From: Bugulina stolonifera
Lineage: Eukaryota > Bryozoa > Gymnolaemata > Cheilostomatida > Bugulidae
DNA length: 64,000 nt
Reading direction: 5' to 3'
Assembly (NCBI GenBank): GCA_935421135.1
Contig: OW285192.1
Coordinates: 18,205,001 to 18,269,000 of the forward strand
Shown here: piece after piece, positions 44,623 to 57,600 of the stretch
Numbering within the stretch: position 1 is the first letter of the stretch
Layout of the letters: the number at the start of each line of letters is the position of its first letter
Notes under the pieces: model-generated
Database searches by the model: none
Told to the model about the DNA's origin: nothing
What the model saw: the letters and a program-made list of their open reading frames with translations, nothing else
Made by a program: the position numbers and the translations under genes

Positions 44623-47043
44623 CTTTAAAGTCTAGATGCTGGTTGGAGAGCAGATCAAACCATGCACAAACACATCTTCAGCTGCAAATGACAAGTAAGG
44701 AATGTAGTTTCTCTTTTATTACTCCTATCATCAGTCAACTATATTTAGCATCTAGCCAATCAGCCCACCTTATGTATCAGGGCTGTAACAACCAGGGCTC
44801 AAGACTAAGAGGCATTTGCCTGCCCAAAAATCTGTCCAACCACAAATATCTCTGCTTCAATATCTCACTGTACTGTACAAGAAGCAGTGTGAGCGGATTG
44901 TTAGTATGAGCCGACGTGGCTGTCTGGGACCGCAGTTTGGTGTCTACTGACCCCTCAACAGAAAATAAATTTTCCCCCATAGTAATATACGTTGAAGTCC
45001 AGTAAATGGGTTGTCACATATTAATTCTTTGCCACACAAGAGAAGGCGCATGTATGTTATGACTGTGTGGTCCCGCAACACCTACCAGGGACCACAACAC
45101 TAATCCAGGTGCAGTGCCAACCAGACTGGCTACTGTACTGTGAGTCCAGCCTATAGATGCTAAGAGAAAGGTGACCCCCACATTTGTGACCTAATTACAG
45201 TGTGGTGTATATTATGATACCTGAGAATATTGACCTACTTCTCCAGGTGCTACGCTCTAGAATAGCAGGTCCCAGCTACAGTCTTGAGAGTCTAAGAGAT
45301 TGGACTTAGAACCCCAGTCCAGTGGAGGAAACTTGTTTTTCATGTTTTAGCAGTAACAACACAATAGTTATCATGTGACAAAAATGTTTACTCTATTATA
45401 AGCTCACAAGCAACATAAAAAAACTGGCTCTTCTGTATGTAACATAGTTAATTTGTTCTGCACCAGTCCCCCCTCTCCCCAGTTTTGGGATGGCCTGTGT
45501 TATAATAATGAATGTAAAAAGCCTGGAAGGGCATAAATCTACATTGTAAAAAACAGTATCAGGATAGTACCAGAAGGTGCTGTTTCAGATATCAGATAGA
45601 TCCTATTGAAGCTTTAATGATAATAGTATACAAGTTTTGCATGAAGGTTACAAATATAGTAATTTGGTATGCATTTTGTGGACCTGATTCTATTTTAAAA
45701 GCTATCAGCCATAGCAGCAGTACTTCACGGGTCTACTTACTACAGCTATATATTATTGAATGAACAGCTACACATGTAGGTTGGAAGTGCATGTCACATA
45801 CGCAGAAGAATAACCATTCTCACTAGAAAAACGCTACATGGTGCTTGGATGCTACCTACATGTATGTAATTGTCCTAGTGCATAGGTAACAGGTTACAGT
45901 TGAACCTATACATCAACCTCCTGATCCCTACATGTATTATACTTATAATACTAGAACATTATGTGCTTTAGTAGTCTTACTGCCTACCTGGTAGCTGGCT
46001 GAATGTCAACCTACCAGGGACTTATGGAGTTTGGCAGACAGGCATACAGATAGTAACCTTTGCTCGCCAGAAGTGTCAAAGTGATGTATTTTTGGCATAT
46101 ATATCATTATAAGCACGCAACATGCATAAAAAACTGTGTATATTGCAGTATTGATATTGCCATCACTTGTCAGTAATGATTTATGGTACCAGGTACAATG
46201 GTCTGCATAGTGTAACCAACATACCTTGCTCTCTACAATTACCTGCCCTGTACATGTAGTTTGATCGATTTACTTCTGTTCGTCCCAGCTGCCATTTTCT
46301 AAGCTCACTCGTGTACATTTGTAACCACTAGCCTTTATATGGCAGAACGCTCATGCCAGACTTTCCTAGTAAATGCTTAAAGTTCACACTGCTGTGTTTA
46401 ACCAGCTACCAGAGCTAAAGCTGCTGCTCTGCTGCTACAATTACTGCACCCTGACACTGACTACCTAGTACCTACTACCATTCAGTGTGTATAAAGACAA
46501 GAGAAGTTTTCTTCACTCACCTGCTTGCAGCTCGGAGTAACCAAGAGAAGACAACTTATAAAAAGCTGAATGCCATGGTGAATTTAAGAAAAGAAAGAGT
46601 AAATAATTAAGCATACTAAATAAAACCTGCAAACTGTGCACAAGTATGCAATATAATAAAAGATTGCTTTAAAAGTTGCTATAAAACTGTTTTATCATGG
46701 TGTGTGCAAACAGATTGGCACCAGTTATCATTGATAAAACTGTAACTTCCTTTTATTTTTTTTCATATCTAGTGTAGTGCATATTGCGTACAATACCAGC
46801 TACATGTAAAAAGACTAACAGTGGATGCGTATATATAGTACCATGCAGTTATACATGTATATGTATATAATTATAATAAAGCCAGTTAGCAGTTTACTAC
46901 ATACATGCATACATGCACATACATACATATATTACAATATTATTTTGATTAAGCCTACAAAATTAGACCAACAAAAAGTTTAATAACACTCTTTTATTAC
47001 AACTGAAAATTAAGTGCTATTAATACATGAGAATAATGATATG
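44623..47043. other. Intergenic DNA between dioxygenase genes 1 and 2
   Basis: This is upstream of gene 1 and downstream of gene 2. Roughly 44623-46100 aligns in blocks with the upstream DNA of gene 2 (51590-53150), so the duplicated segment includes promoters. No coding exon or clear promoter motif was recognised. Confidence 0.55.
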
Positions 47044-47049
47044 TTTATT
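47044..47049 (-). terminator. Polyadenylation signal of dioxygenase gene 2
   Basis: The minus strand reads AATAAA about 62 bp after the stop codon of gene 2. Assignment is by motif and distance only. Confidence 0.45.
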
Positions 47050-47110
47050 TTTCATGTCAGAAAGTATTGTTAGAGAGTAGATAGCGCCTATTTATCTACT
47101 TGTGTGTGCA

Positions 47111-50100
47111 TTACTGCTGCTTAGACTTAGCTCCCTTTACCCTGCAGATTCTTCGTTTGGACAAGAGCCAATCCCAATCCGTATACCACCCCTCTAACTC
47201 TCTTGCTTGTGAGCTATCAAATGCTTTTCTGCCATGCATAACTCTCTTGTTGTCAAATGCGAGAATATCTCCTACAATTGAATAGTATTTGGTTGAAATT
47301 ACATTGCATTTAAGCAACTACAGGAAGTACATGTAAACGAAAAGTTGATAATAACAACAAGACTTTTAGTGATATTTTACCCGTTTGATAAAATTAAAAT
47401 CTGCATTGCAACATGTAATGGATCCTAGATTCTATGTTTCTCTCCTATACATGTACATTTATCATCAGGTTCCATACACTAATGTGTATAATTTTACCTG
47501 CTTTCATACTGATTTCAATGGAGCATTCATTTAGAATCTCCCAGAATGCCCTCAGAGCTTTAGAGTGCAGCTCGTATTCTTCTGCTGTACCGTCAAAGAA
47601 GCCGCTGCGACTGGCATGGCTCCATTGCACAAACGATGGGTTACCCTTTGCGTCCAAACTTGAATCGATAAAATAAAAATGCAAACCATTAGTTGACTAT
47701 AAGTTAGGAAGTTAAAATCTCTCTGCCAGAAAAAATGTGTACTTTCTATTCATTCATGTAACATGTATGAGCTTCCTGACTGCAAATTCCAAGATTGCTA
47801 CAAATCACATAATAGCAAATTTACATCCTGTAAAGTACTGTAGCTTTGGTCCAGAAAAAAGTCTGATAACTCAATTACAATAATTATGTTGTACTTGTAG
47901 ATGATCAATAACAAAATGATTCTCAGGTTCTAAGCAGCAGACACATCATCACCATGCTTTGGCATAAAACAACATCTGCACCCTAGTTCGAAGCTGCATT
48001 TGCCAAAAATGGCGGGCTTCATTCCGCATGTCACTTTAAACTACTCACTTGAGTGCTGTGGCAGTGTTACTAACGAAGTACTGAGGCTGACCAGTGTGGG
48101 CAATGATGTCCGTATAGTGCATGTTGGTAGTACTTAGAATGCTGTAGTAGTCGGGGTTCTTCTCTCTCAGGATGTTGGCTGCTCTGATACAGTCTGTCAT
48201 GACACTTTCCCCTCCTGTCTTTGACGGAATAATGCAGTGCAGGAATTGGATCTGTGAGAGAGTATATATCAATCAGTTATGACACGGTTTATACAACATG
48301 AATATGTCTTTGGTATACTAGCCCACACACACAGTACATGTACCGGCGTACATCTGCAGCTTACATGTACTAGATCCATGTATTTACTAAGCCAGCTAAA
48401 TTTACGTATTATATTCTGCTACATATTATATAATAATATGCATTATAATATTACAATATGATACTGCATACATATTTTATACATATATATACACGTTGCC
48501 TGCGGTATGTGGAGGTGAATTGGTGCCGAAAGTGGCAGCCATTATTTCAAATCTTGCAACACTCTGTTTAGTAATGATAGAATAGAGCAAAAAACCTTGT
48601 CTTTATAATACATGTACACTATTATACACTGTATATTTATGTATTGCATAATGCATATAATGTATACATGTAGGTCCATTATATTTAGTGAGTTTAGTTT
48701 ATGCACAGTTTGTTTACGATGTCATGCCAGACTATTCACAACTATTCACACCATACCTGTCAAAAGGATCAGTTTGAAACTGGAGACAGGGTGGTGAATT
48801 CTAATCAACAGAAGTAATACTTACATTGGGGGTTGAAATCAAGTATGGCTGGTCTGTATGGAATCCAAGAGCGTAAGCCGTATATGCGTGGTTGGTGGGT
48901 TTAGGGTCAGACTTTACGTGGAACAGCTTCCTGTATATTAATAGACAGAAGGAAATTATTATGATATGCTGCCCATTTTAGCTCAAAGTCAGCATCTATA
49001 TCTAGTTTTGTAAAAATAGAAAATTATTGCCCATTCTTGGTTTAATCAAAGTTCACTCACTTATCAACTCAGTCTAACAATCCACTACTTACTATCAGAC
49101 ACATACCTGCGTGTCATACGTTTCCACACTCCACAATTCTAACTTCACACATTACAAAAATGACTGACATTTACCCATAGTGGTTGTTAGTTCGAAGAAG
49201 TCCGGTTTTCTCAGCAAATTCCTTAGAAACCAGTCTGTCTGGAGCATCAGTTATTAAACAGATTCCTTGAGTAGCTATTGCATCACCAAGCATTTCCAGT
49301 CCTTCAGTTGTTTCCGTCACCTAGACCAGGGTCATAATATAATCATCATACATGTACATGATACATGTAATTCAAACTGTTTAATGTTTCGTCCTTTTCA
49401 AGACGAAAGTTCTACAGGAAATAAAATCCATCATCTTTCTTTGAATGACGATAAATTCCAGGCAAATATGTTAGAATTTTTGCGACTTGATTTTAGGCGC
49501 AGACAATTTTGCTCATAAATCCTCTGGCCCACTTCCGCCACAGGGTCACAAATGCAGCAACCAGAATCAAAGCAAAACTCTTGTTCTAAAGGTGCAGATT
49601 ATCCACCATAAGGTGATTTGAATTCACCTAATAAACTAATGAAGTTTAGTAGTCCAATTTCAACTTGTTGATTTTCATTAATTAATTAGGTCACAAGCCA
49701 ACTAAGCACTATCTGTCATAATAAGTACACAACATCGACAAAAGTAACAAAGAAATTCAAACTTGTGGCAATCACAAAATTTTTAGTCTACATCTATTGT
49801 GCAACCATAAAAAATATTAGTAGGTTGTAAATGGGTTTATGACTGTTATTAATATATTGTTTGTGAAAGTCGTGAAAAGTCTTTTGGGTCACAAACAAAT
49901 TACTGAGAATCGGCTTTCAGTTGTCCCTCTATAGCAAGTGAGCTTAATCGCTTTTGCTAAAGCAATTAAAAAAACTTTCACAAGTGACTGTGGCCACTTT
50001 AATGAACGTTATCGCTCCAAAAGTGCTTATTGTTTTCTTTTGAGAATCAGGCTCACTTTACTAGCGACATGCCAAGGTCTATGCGAGAGTAAAAGTGGAA

Positions 50101-51589
50101 TACTGATCATGAAGAAATTATAGAGAAATATAGCAGCACTTCAACCAATGCACCATAAAATATCACGAAAAATAATATAGTCTACTTTAACATTATTTCT
50201 AACGCTTTATAATAACATACTTGCTGGTAAGTTACACGCTGTACAACCATCTCTGAAGCCTGAGGCCAAGGAATAGGGTTATACATGGTAAGATGTTTCT
50301 CTCTCTCTTTCTTTCCTTCTTCTGTCATCCTACGGTTGTAGAGCCAGTCACATCTAAACTCACTCTCATGTCCGTCTGCATAAACACATTTGACTATCTC
50401 TCCATTCTACAAACATGGTTACTATCTTCAATAGTATAATTCCAAGTACATACATGTACAGAGTTTACATGTACATGTACATGTACATGTACATGTACAC
50501 TGTATACGCCTAAATTCACAGAAATGGGAAACCAAACAGCTTGAAGAACTGAACATTAGGGAAATAAATGCTGAACATGAACTGTGCACAGATACAAATC
50601 ACAATTCTGGTGACATATTTGAGATAGCATTTGTTAGAGAACAACTCAGGTTCCACAATAATAATATATGTGTAGCACAACCTGACTTGATATTAACATT
50701 TCTTTCTAGAACTAAACTTACTCTACATGTATATATTCAACAAATTTAGTAGGATGGAATATTAATTTAATGCAACATTATCTAATAATGTAAGGCAATA
50801 GTACATGTAGTTGCAAAGTACGGAATACATGTAACACTCAAAATTCTCATAACCAACAATAAGTACAGTGTACATCACTTGTAAATGTCATACTGATAGC
50901 ATTTTGTAACTTTTTATTACGTAATACGAATTCCTGTGAAATCTCTCCCAGCCCAAGTTGAATATTTAGTATTTTCGGACATTGTGTGCAATTAGTCCTC
51001 AGAGTAATATAGTCACCAAAATGAGTAGAGGAGGAAAAGAAGCTGAGCATCAATTTTCAGATTAGACTATTGTGTCTATCTGCCTAATCTGAAACTATTT
51101 GCCCAGTTTTCTCCTCTTTCTCTACCCATTTGAGCCCTCCAAACCTGAGGACTACGTTCGAAAATAAGCGCCTGGGTCACATTTACTACACAATGTCTCC
51201 TAGATAAAAGTTTAACAACAACCTGCAGAGTGTCTACAGACGAGAGTTTGGCGCTCTCTGCCGAAATATCACAGTACTGATTGGTGTAGGCCAAGCAGTC
51301 AGGGTTGAAGCATTCCTTACATTGACAGTTTAGCTTCAGGTATATATCAGGATACTCTATAGTCTACAAAATAAGCAGAAAGTATGCAGATCAACGCATG
51401 AAATATAAATGTGTAATCTAGTAGAGCTGATACCAGATTGCAGGCAATCAGTCTCACCTCTCCTCCGATGCAGACTTCCAGTCTTCCATTATCATTGATC
51501 TTAGCAGACGTCACCTGGAGAGTTCTGAGAGGAAGTAGGGAGTCTACACAGAACTCTACTCTTTTACTGTGATCCATACCATTCATCAT
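47111..51589 (-). CDS. BBOX1-like: Gamma-butyrobetaine dioxygenase-like Fe(II)/2OG oxygenase, gene 2
   Basis: Coding exons, right to left, are 51458-51589, 51223-51363, 50221-50406, 49175-49320, 48825-48930, 48049-48251, 47498-47658 and 47111-47271, giving 411 residues. Zinc motif NCQCKECF, zinc His in DGHESEF, iron ligands HTD (LGFHTDQPYL) and RVMHGR are all present. The last exon is two codons shorter than in gene 1. Gene 1 and gene 2 align through exons, introns and upstream DNA, so they are recent tandem duplicates. The enzyme probably acts on a trimethylammonium acid such as gamma-butyrobetaine by analogy with BBOX1. Confidence 0.9.
50465..50503. repeat. ACATGT tandem repeat
   Basis: About five consecutive ACATGT hexamers lie in an intron of gene 2. 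This is the longest run of a palindromic motif scattered through the whole window. Confidence 0.85.
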
Positions 51590-54500
51590 CTTTCATGTTA
51601 AGAAAAGTCTAGATGCTGCTTGGAGAGCCTATCAAATCATGCGCAAACAACTCTTCAGCTACAAATGACAAGTAAGGAATGTAGTTTCTCTTTTATTTCT
51701 CATATCAGCAGTCAACTAGATTTAGCACCTAGCCAATCATATGGCAAAATTTCAAGCTAGCTGTCTAGCACAAAATAGTTTTGCCTAAAGTTTAACTGCA
51801 ACACTATCCTGCCTCCTTATGTATTAGGGCCGTAACAACCAGGGGGCAAGGAGAATTTGAGACAGTTGCCTGCCCGAAAATCTGTTCAACCACAAGTATT
51901 TCTGTTTCAATATCTCACTGTACAAGAAGCAGTGTGAGCAGATAGTCAGCATCAAGCTTAGATCGGTGCGGTTTTGCTAGCATGAGCCGGCATAGCTGTC
52001 TGGGACCCCTCAACTAAAAATAAAGTTTACAGCCCTAATATGTTGTATTAAGGTTCAGTAACTGAGGTTGTCAGGTATTTATTTTTTGTAATAGAAAGAG
52101 GTTAGGTGGCTGGCTGGATAGCAAGGGCAGAGTGTAGCCATACAACATGTACCAGAGAAGTCAAAGTATCAGCTAAGATACAGTGCCAACCAGGCAGATA
52201 GCTGACTACTGTACTAAAGTTCGGCTTATGTAGATGCTAGTAGATGTTAGTTATAATAATGAGTGTAAAATGCCTTTGAAGGGCAAAAATGTACAATATT
52301 AGAATTATGCAAAAATATACATTACAGGAAAGCACAGTATTGGCATGGGACAAGAAAGCGCAGTACCGACGTCATACAAGAATACCAAAACACATATCAA
52401 GATGGTGCTGTTTTAAATATTAGCTACATATACACATGTAGGTCCTATTGGACATTAAATAACAACATAATATACAGGTTTTATATGAAGTTTCACAATA
52501 TACAATGTACAAAATACATGTATATAGTAATTTGGTATGCATTTTATGGACTGTTTTAAAAGCTATCGGCCATAGTATTTTTGGAGTCTATTTACTACAG
52601 CTACATGTTGATGAATGAACAGCTAGGCAGGGAACAACGCAATGTCACAGATACAGAAGAATAACCATTCTCATTAGAATACCGCTACATGGGGCTTGGC
52701 TACTGCCTACACTTCTGTTAGGTGCAGTAGTGGAGAAATTTGAATAGCCTTAGTTCCTTGTTTGTGGTTGGGGTTTGGGGTAAGGGCGGTCAGCCAGCAA
52801 AATATAGAGAAGACAACTTCTCCTACTTCATTTTTGGCGAAGAACAAAGGCTATCTCAAATTTCTCCACTGCTGCATCTAACTCACACTTTTAGTAGGCT
52901 CCTACAAGGCTCATACAGACAACAGCTTACTACTTGCAGTTAGACATTGATCTCTTGAGCCCTACATGTATTATACTTATAATACTCGAACATTATGTGC
53001 TTTAGTAATGTTACTTCTAAGCTAGTAGTTGGCTAAGTGTCAACCTATAAATTACATAGATAATACATAAGGTCCTGGTTATAATGTGCATGTACATGTA
53101 GATAAACAGACAGTGTTTTGATTACCAAAAGTGTCAAAGTTCATCGCTAAGAATCCTACACCTATATTTCCCATGCAAAACATTAATGCAAATAAACAGC
53201 ATACCACTATTATGGGAACTCTGGGAACTTCTAGTGGCCTAGTTTACACACTAGTGGCAATGTCATAGCTGGATATTTCTTTAGACTAGTCTAATCTAGT
53301 CTCACCAGGGACATCCAGCCGCCATTACGTACTTTAGCTGTATTCGAGTGTCTTGTGCATTCAATTGTACAGTCATTAGTGGCAGATTTACAATAATTAT
53401 ATGCATGTAGCATGTGAGATCAAGTGTGTATATTTTAGTGCCTGTTGTCATCACAGTGGATGCCTGCAATAGCCTACGATGATTCTTATAGTATGAGCAA
53501 TATCCCTTGCTTATCTACAACACAACAATGTGGATTCCTAGCCACGAACAGCACCAGTAGCCGGCACCAGTAGCCGGCACCAGTGGCCGGCACCAGTAGC
53601 CGGCACCAGTGGCCGGCACCAGTAGCCGGCACCAGTAGCCGGCACCAGTGGCCGGCACCAGTAGCCGGCACCAGTAACAAGATATTGAGTTCTTTATCAT
53701 TTTTTTCATTTCGTTCAAAGCTAATTTTAGTATAATTATATACATATATGTATACTGTATGAATATAAAAAGATTACCGGCTTTACTTCCCACTATCAAT
53801 CCCAGGTAAGAAGGCATTAATGTGGGCATGTATCTAGCCCATCACCTACATACTATATATTTATATGGTTAGTGGCTCTCTGGTAAGGTAGAACTCTGTG
53901 AAATGTTTTTATTTATCTTTTTTAAGTAATTACATGTATATGCAAGTAATTACGGCTAGATAAAGGTCATATGTGTACCATAGATCAGTGTCACAATGTC
54001 GGACTAGGCAACCTTGGACACACTACTAGTGTATACATGTATACATGTAATATACCCACAGTCATTGTATATCCTGCTAAGGGTAGTTGTAGTACTATGT
54101 TATATCACACATCGAGAATAGAACATAGCTGGCGAATAGCAATGATGTCTAAATCTCAGACATGTAGTAGGCTCTCGTAGGCATTGATCTCTGCACAATT
54201 ATGGTATATACTGTGCTAGTATTCATGCAGACACTACAAGACCACTGGGGTAACAGACTCTATGTTACTCAGGTCATAAAGCATATAAAACAGGAATTTT
54301 CGTTAGCAAAATGTTTTGAAACGCTGCGAAAAACTGCACTGGTAATCAAATTTAGCAGGAGTAATAATTTTAATATACATGTAGTTGATCAATTAAGTAA
54401 ACCAACACAGATATGGGCTACAGTCAAAGTAAATCTTGGACACTAACAATAAAATAGCATAAAAACTAATTGCCCCAAAGGTGAGTGGATGAGTGTGAGG

Positions 54501-54647
54501 TACGAAGCATCTACGGTCTACGGGGAGTTATGGTGACACAGCGCCTGAAGTGGGTTATGGCGTTAAAGTCATGTTCTGCCACATTCCTGCACTCAAATAA
54601 TATTTCATGTTGTTCTGTTGGAGTTTTTGTATGCTTATAGGCATTAC
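51590..54647. other. Intergenic DNA between dioxygenase genes 2 and 3
   Basis: The left half aligns with DNA upstream of gene 1. A 12-bp minisatellite lies at 53550-53676. No coding exon was recognised. Confidence 0.55.
53550..53676. repeat. 12-bp minisatellite
   Basis: About ten units of CCGGCACCAGTA or CCGGCACCAGTG form a GC-rich array in AT-rich intergenic DNA. A long open frame through it is only a consequence of the period being divisible by three. Confidence 0.9.
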
Positions 54648-57600
54648 TTAATTATTCACTTCAGTAGCCTTAGCTCCTTTAATCCTGCTGATTCTAAGCT
54701 TAGAGTATAGCCACTCCCACTGAGTATACCAGCCTTCCAGTTCTCTTTCCTGAGAGCTATCATATGCTTTTCTGCCATGCATCACTCTCTTGTTGTCAAA
54801 AACTAAAATGTCTCCTACAACATTTAAAGAGAATGTTATACATAAAATCATAAAACTCGTTTGGCTTCATAGTTTAACAGTGTACACAAGCAGAATCTTC
54901 TATATCGTCAATTTCCTGATAGTTCTCTTGCTGAGTCACGTCTTACCAGGTTGAGACTTTATGTCTATGGAGCACTCGTATAGAATCTTCCAGAAAGATC
55001 TCATTGCTTGAGCATGGGACTCATAGTCTTCTGCATTGCCTTCAAAGAATCCACTTTTCGTAGCATTGTTCCATTGAATGAAGATGGGCTCTCCTTGAGA
55101 GTCCAAACTAAAAACAAGTGCAGATTATGAAAGTTCACAGTCCAGTGAGTGCAAATTTGAGAGTTGGTGCTTTGCTACCACAGTAAGTTGTAGCTGTTGA
55201 CCTCTTCTATCGCATTGCCACCTTTGTAAGGAAGGGGATGAATCGCGTGTTCAAACAGACTAAAGTTGGAAAGAATATAAAACGAACAATGTTCTTGATT
55301 ACCTTTTACTTGCTTACTTGCATACTTACTTACTTACTTACTTACTCACTGACATGGTCAAATGTTTGTTACTTACATGTACTTGATCCCTGGTAGAGAA
55401 TCACCTGTTACTTACTTAGTCACTGGCATACAAGCACCTGTTACTTACTTAGTCACTGGCATACAAGCACCTGCTACTTACTTGATCACTGGGACTGAAT
55501 TACTCAGCAGACATTGAACCCCGCCATTGTGAGCAATCACATCTGTGTGGTGCACTTTCATCTTTGTCAAAATTTTAAAGTAGTCCGGATGTTTCTCTTT
55601 GAGAATATTTGCAGCCCTAATACTGTCAGACATGACGTTTTCGCCTCCAGTTTCTGATTGGACCAAGCAGTGCAGAAATTGGATCTAAAAGTCATAGAAA
55701 GACTAAAGTAATCAAATTGTCAAGTTAGTATTTATGACTGTCTCTTCACAACACTGGTCAAAATAGGGCAGGCAACTCCTGTCAAACTATAACATGTAGC
55801 CCGAGTTGTAAATACAAACGAATATTTGGTCTCCCTACAAATATCCATTGCATGATAGCTGCTATATATATATTTGCCCACAGGCAACAGAAGGTCACTA
55901 ACATCAGGAAGGGTAGAAATAAAGAGTTACATATGACATCTAAATATTACTTACATCAGGGGTGGATTGAAGGAAGGGTTGGTCAATATGTAAGCCAAGA
56001 GCTACAGTGGTGTAAGCATGGTTTGTAGGTTTCGGCTCATTTCTTACATGGAAATTCATTCTAGATAAAAAAGAAGATTTAATCTGATGTAGCCTCAGCA
56101 ACAGCCACACTTACAAGAGTCAATGTGAGTGGGGTCGGCCTACCACCCCTTAGGGGACAAAATGATGAAGTCTGAATCATCTGCTACATGTATATACAGT
56201 GTAGTTTTCTGTATGTAATATACCATTTAACATCAACTAAACTGATAAATTCAGGTACACATTGATTTAAAATTTCAGTCTGGAGCAGGTTCAATCTTTG
56301 TAGATTTGAGACTAAATGATGCACTTGAAAGGGATAAACTTAATCTTAAATGGTGAGAAGAAAAACTCTGTTTGAGACCAATACATATTGTTCTTCTACT
56401 AATATAACTTCAATGTAGCAATAGTAGTAGTGCCTGAGACATGATAAATTAGTGGTACACTATTTCAGAGATACAGTACTTATACACTCATAGTGTACAG
56501 TGTAAGTTGGTTACCCATAATTCATTATATACATATTATAGTTTAGTTACCCATAATTCATTATATACATATTATAGTTTAGTTACCCATAATTCATTAT
56601 ATACATATTATAGTTTAGTTACCCATAATTCATTATATACATATTATAGTTTAGTTACCCATAATTCAGTATATACATATTATAGTTTAGTTACCCATAA
56701 TTCACCATAATTAAGTACATACGTCTTATTGTTTAATTAACCATAAATCAGTATGTACATGTACTTGAATTACCCATAATTCAGTATGTACATGTACTTT
56801 AATTACCCATAATGATTGTTCAGAAGGAATAGTCCAGTTTTATCTGCGAATTCATGGGACACGAGTCTGTCAGGTGAATCGGTAATAATACATATTCCGT
56901 GCTTAGTCATTGCGTCACCAAATGTTACAAACCCATGGGAAGTCTCTGTAACCTAGCAACAAATAACATACAACATCACGCCTCACCACACACCTTACAC
57001 CCTGTTAACATGTAACAACCTAGAGTTGTTACCACATTATTTGAATTGCACAGCAAACATTTCTATGACTGTGATACATTTCAGCATCTAGGGAAAATCA
57101 GTACAGGAAACTGGCTAGATCTATGTACCTATATGCACCTATATGTACCTGCATACCTGCATGTACAATATGGTGTCATGATGAGGCTAGACTTTCATAG
57201 AATATAGAATTACATGAAATTAATATAAACATCCAACTCCATCTTTAAAACCCTGGATCAGTTGGAATGTTTTTACTTTACTATTATAGCCTCAGGTTAC
57301 CTATTATATTGTGCAATAGGCTACATCTCAACTCTAATCAAATAGTTATATGCTAGTCGTTTACATTTATGTGTCACAAAGGTTAATATTACTGACACAG
57401 GTCACACCCACTGTCTGATCATTAGCAGAAGGATGACCCCCATGGGTTACAATGTAATGAAAGAATGCGGCTGAAAATCTCCAGCCCTGTCCACCTCTAA
57501 AGGTGAACCAACCTTCTTACAGACGAGACACTGAGACCATCTAAAGCTACCTAAATGTTTATTATGAAGTCAGTCAATCAAACACCAAAATTAACTTTTG

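Noticed and set aside
53486..53829. Repetitive minus-strand frames over the 12-bp array
   Set aside because: The period is divisible by three and stop-free; no start context, splice signals or domain.
56507..56710. Repeat protein frame over the 36-bp array
   Set aside because: It lies in an intron of dioxygenase gene 3 on the opposite strand and is a by-product of the repeat.
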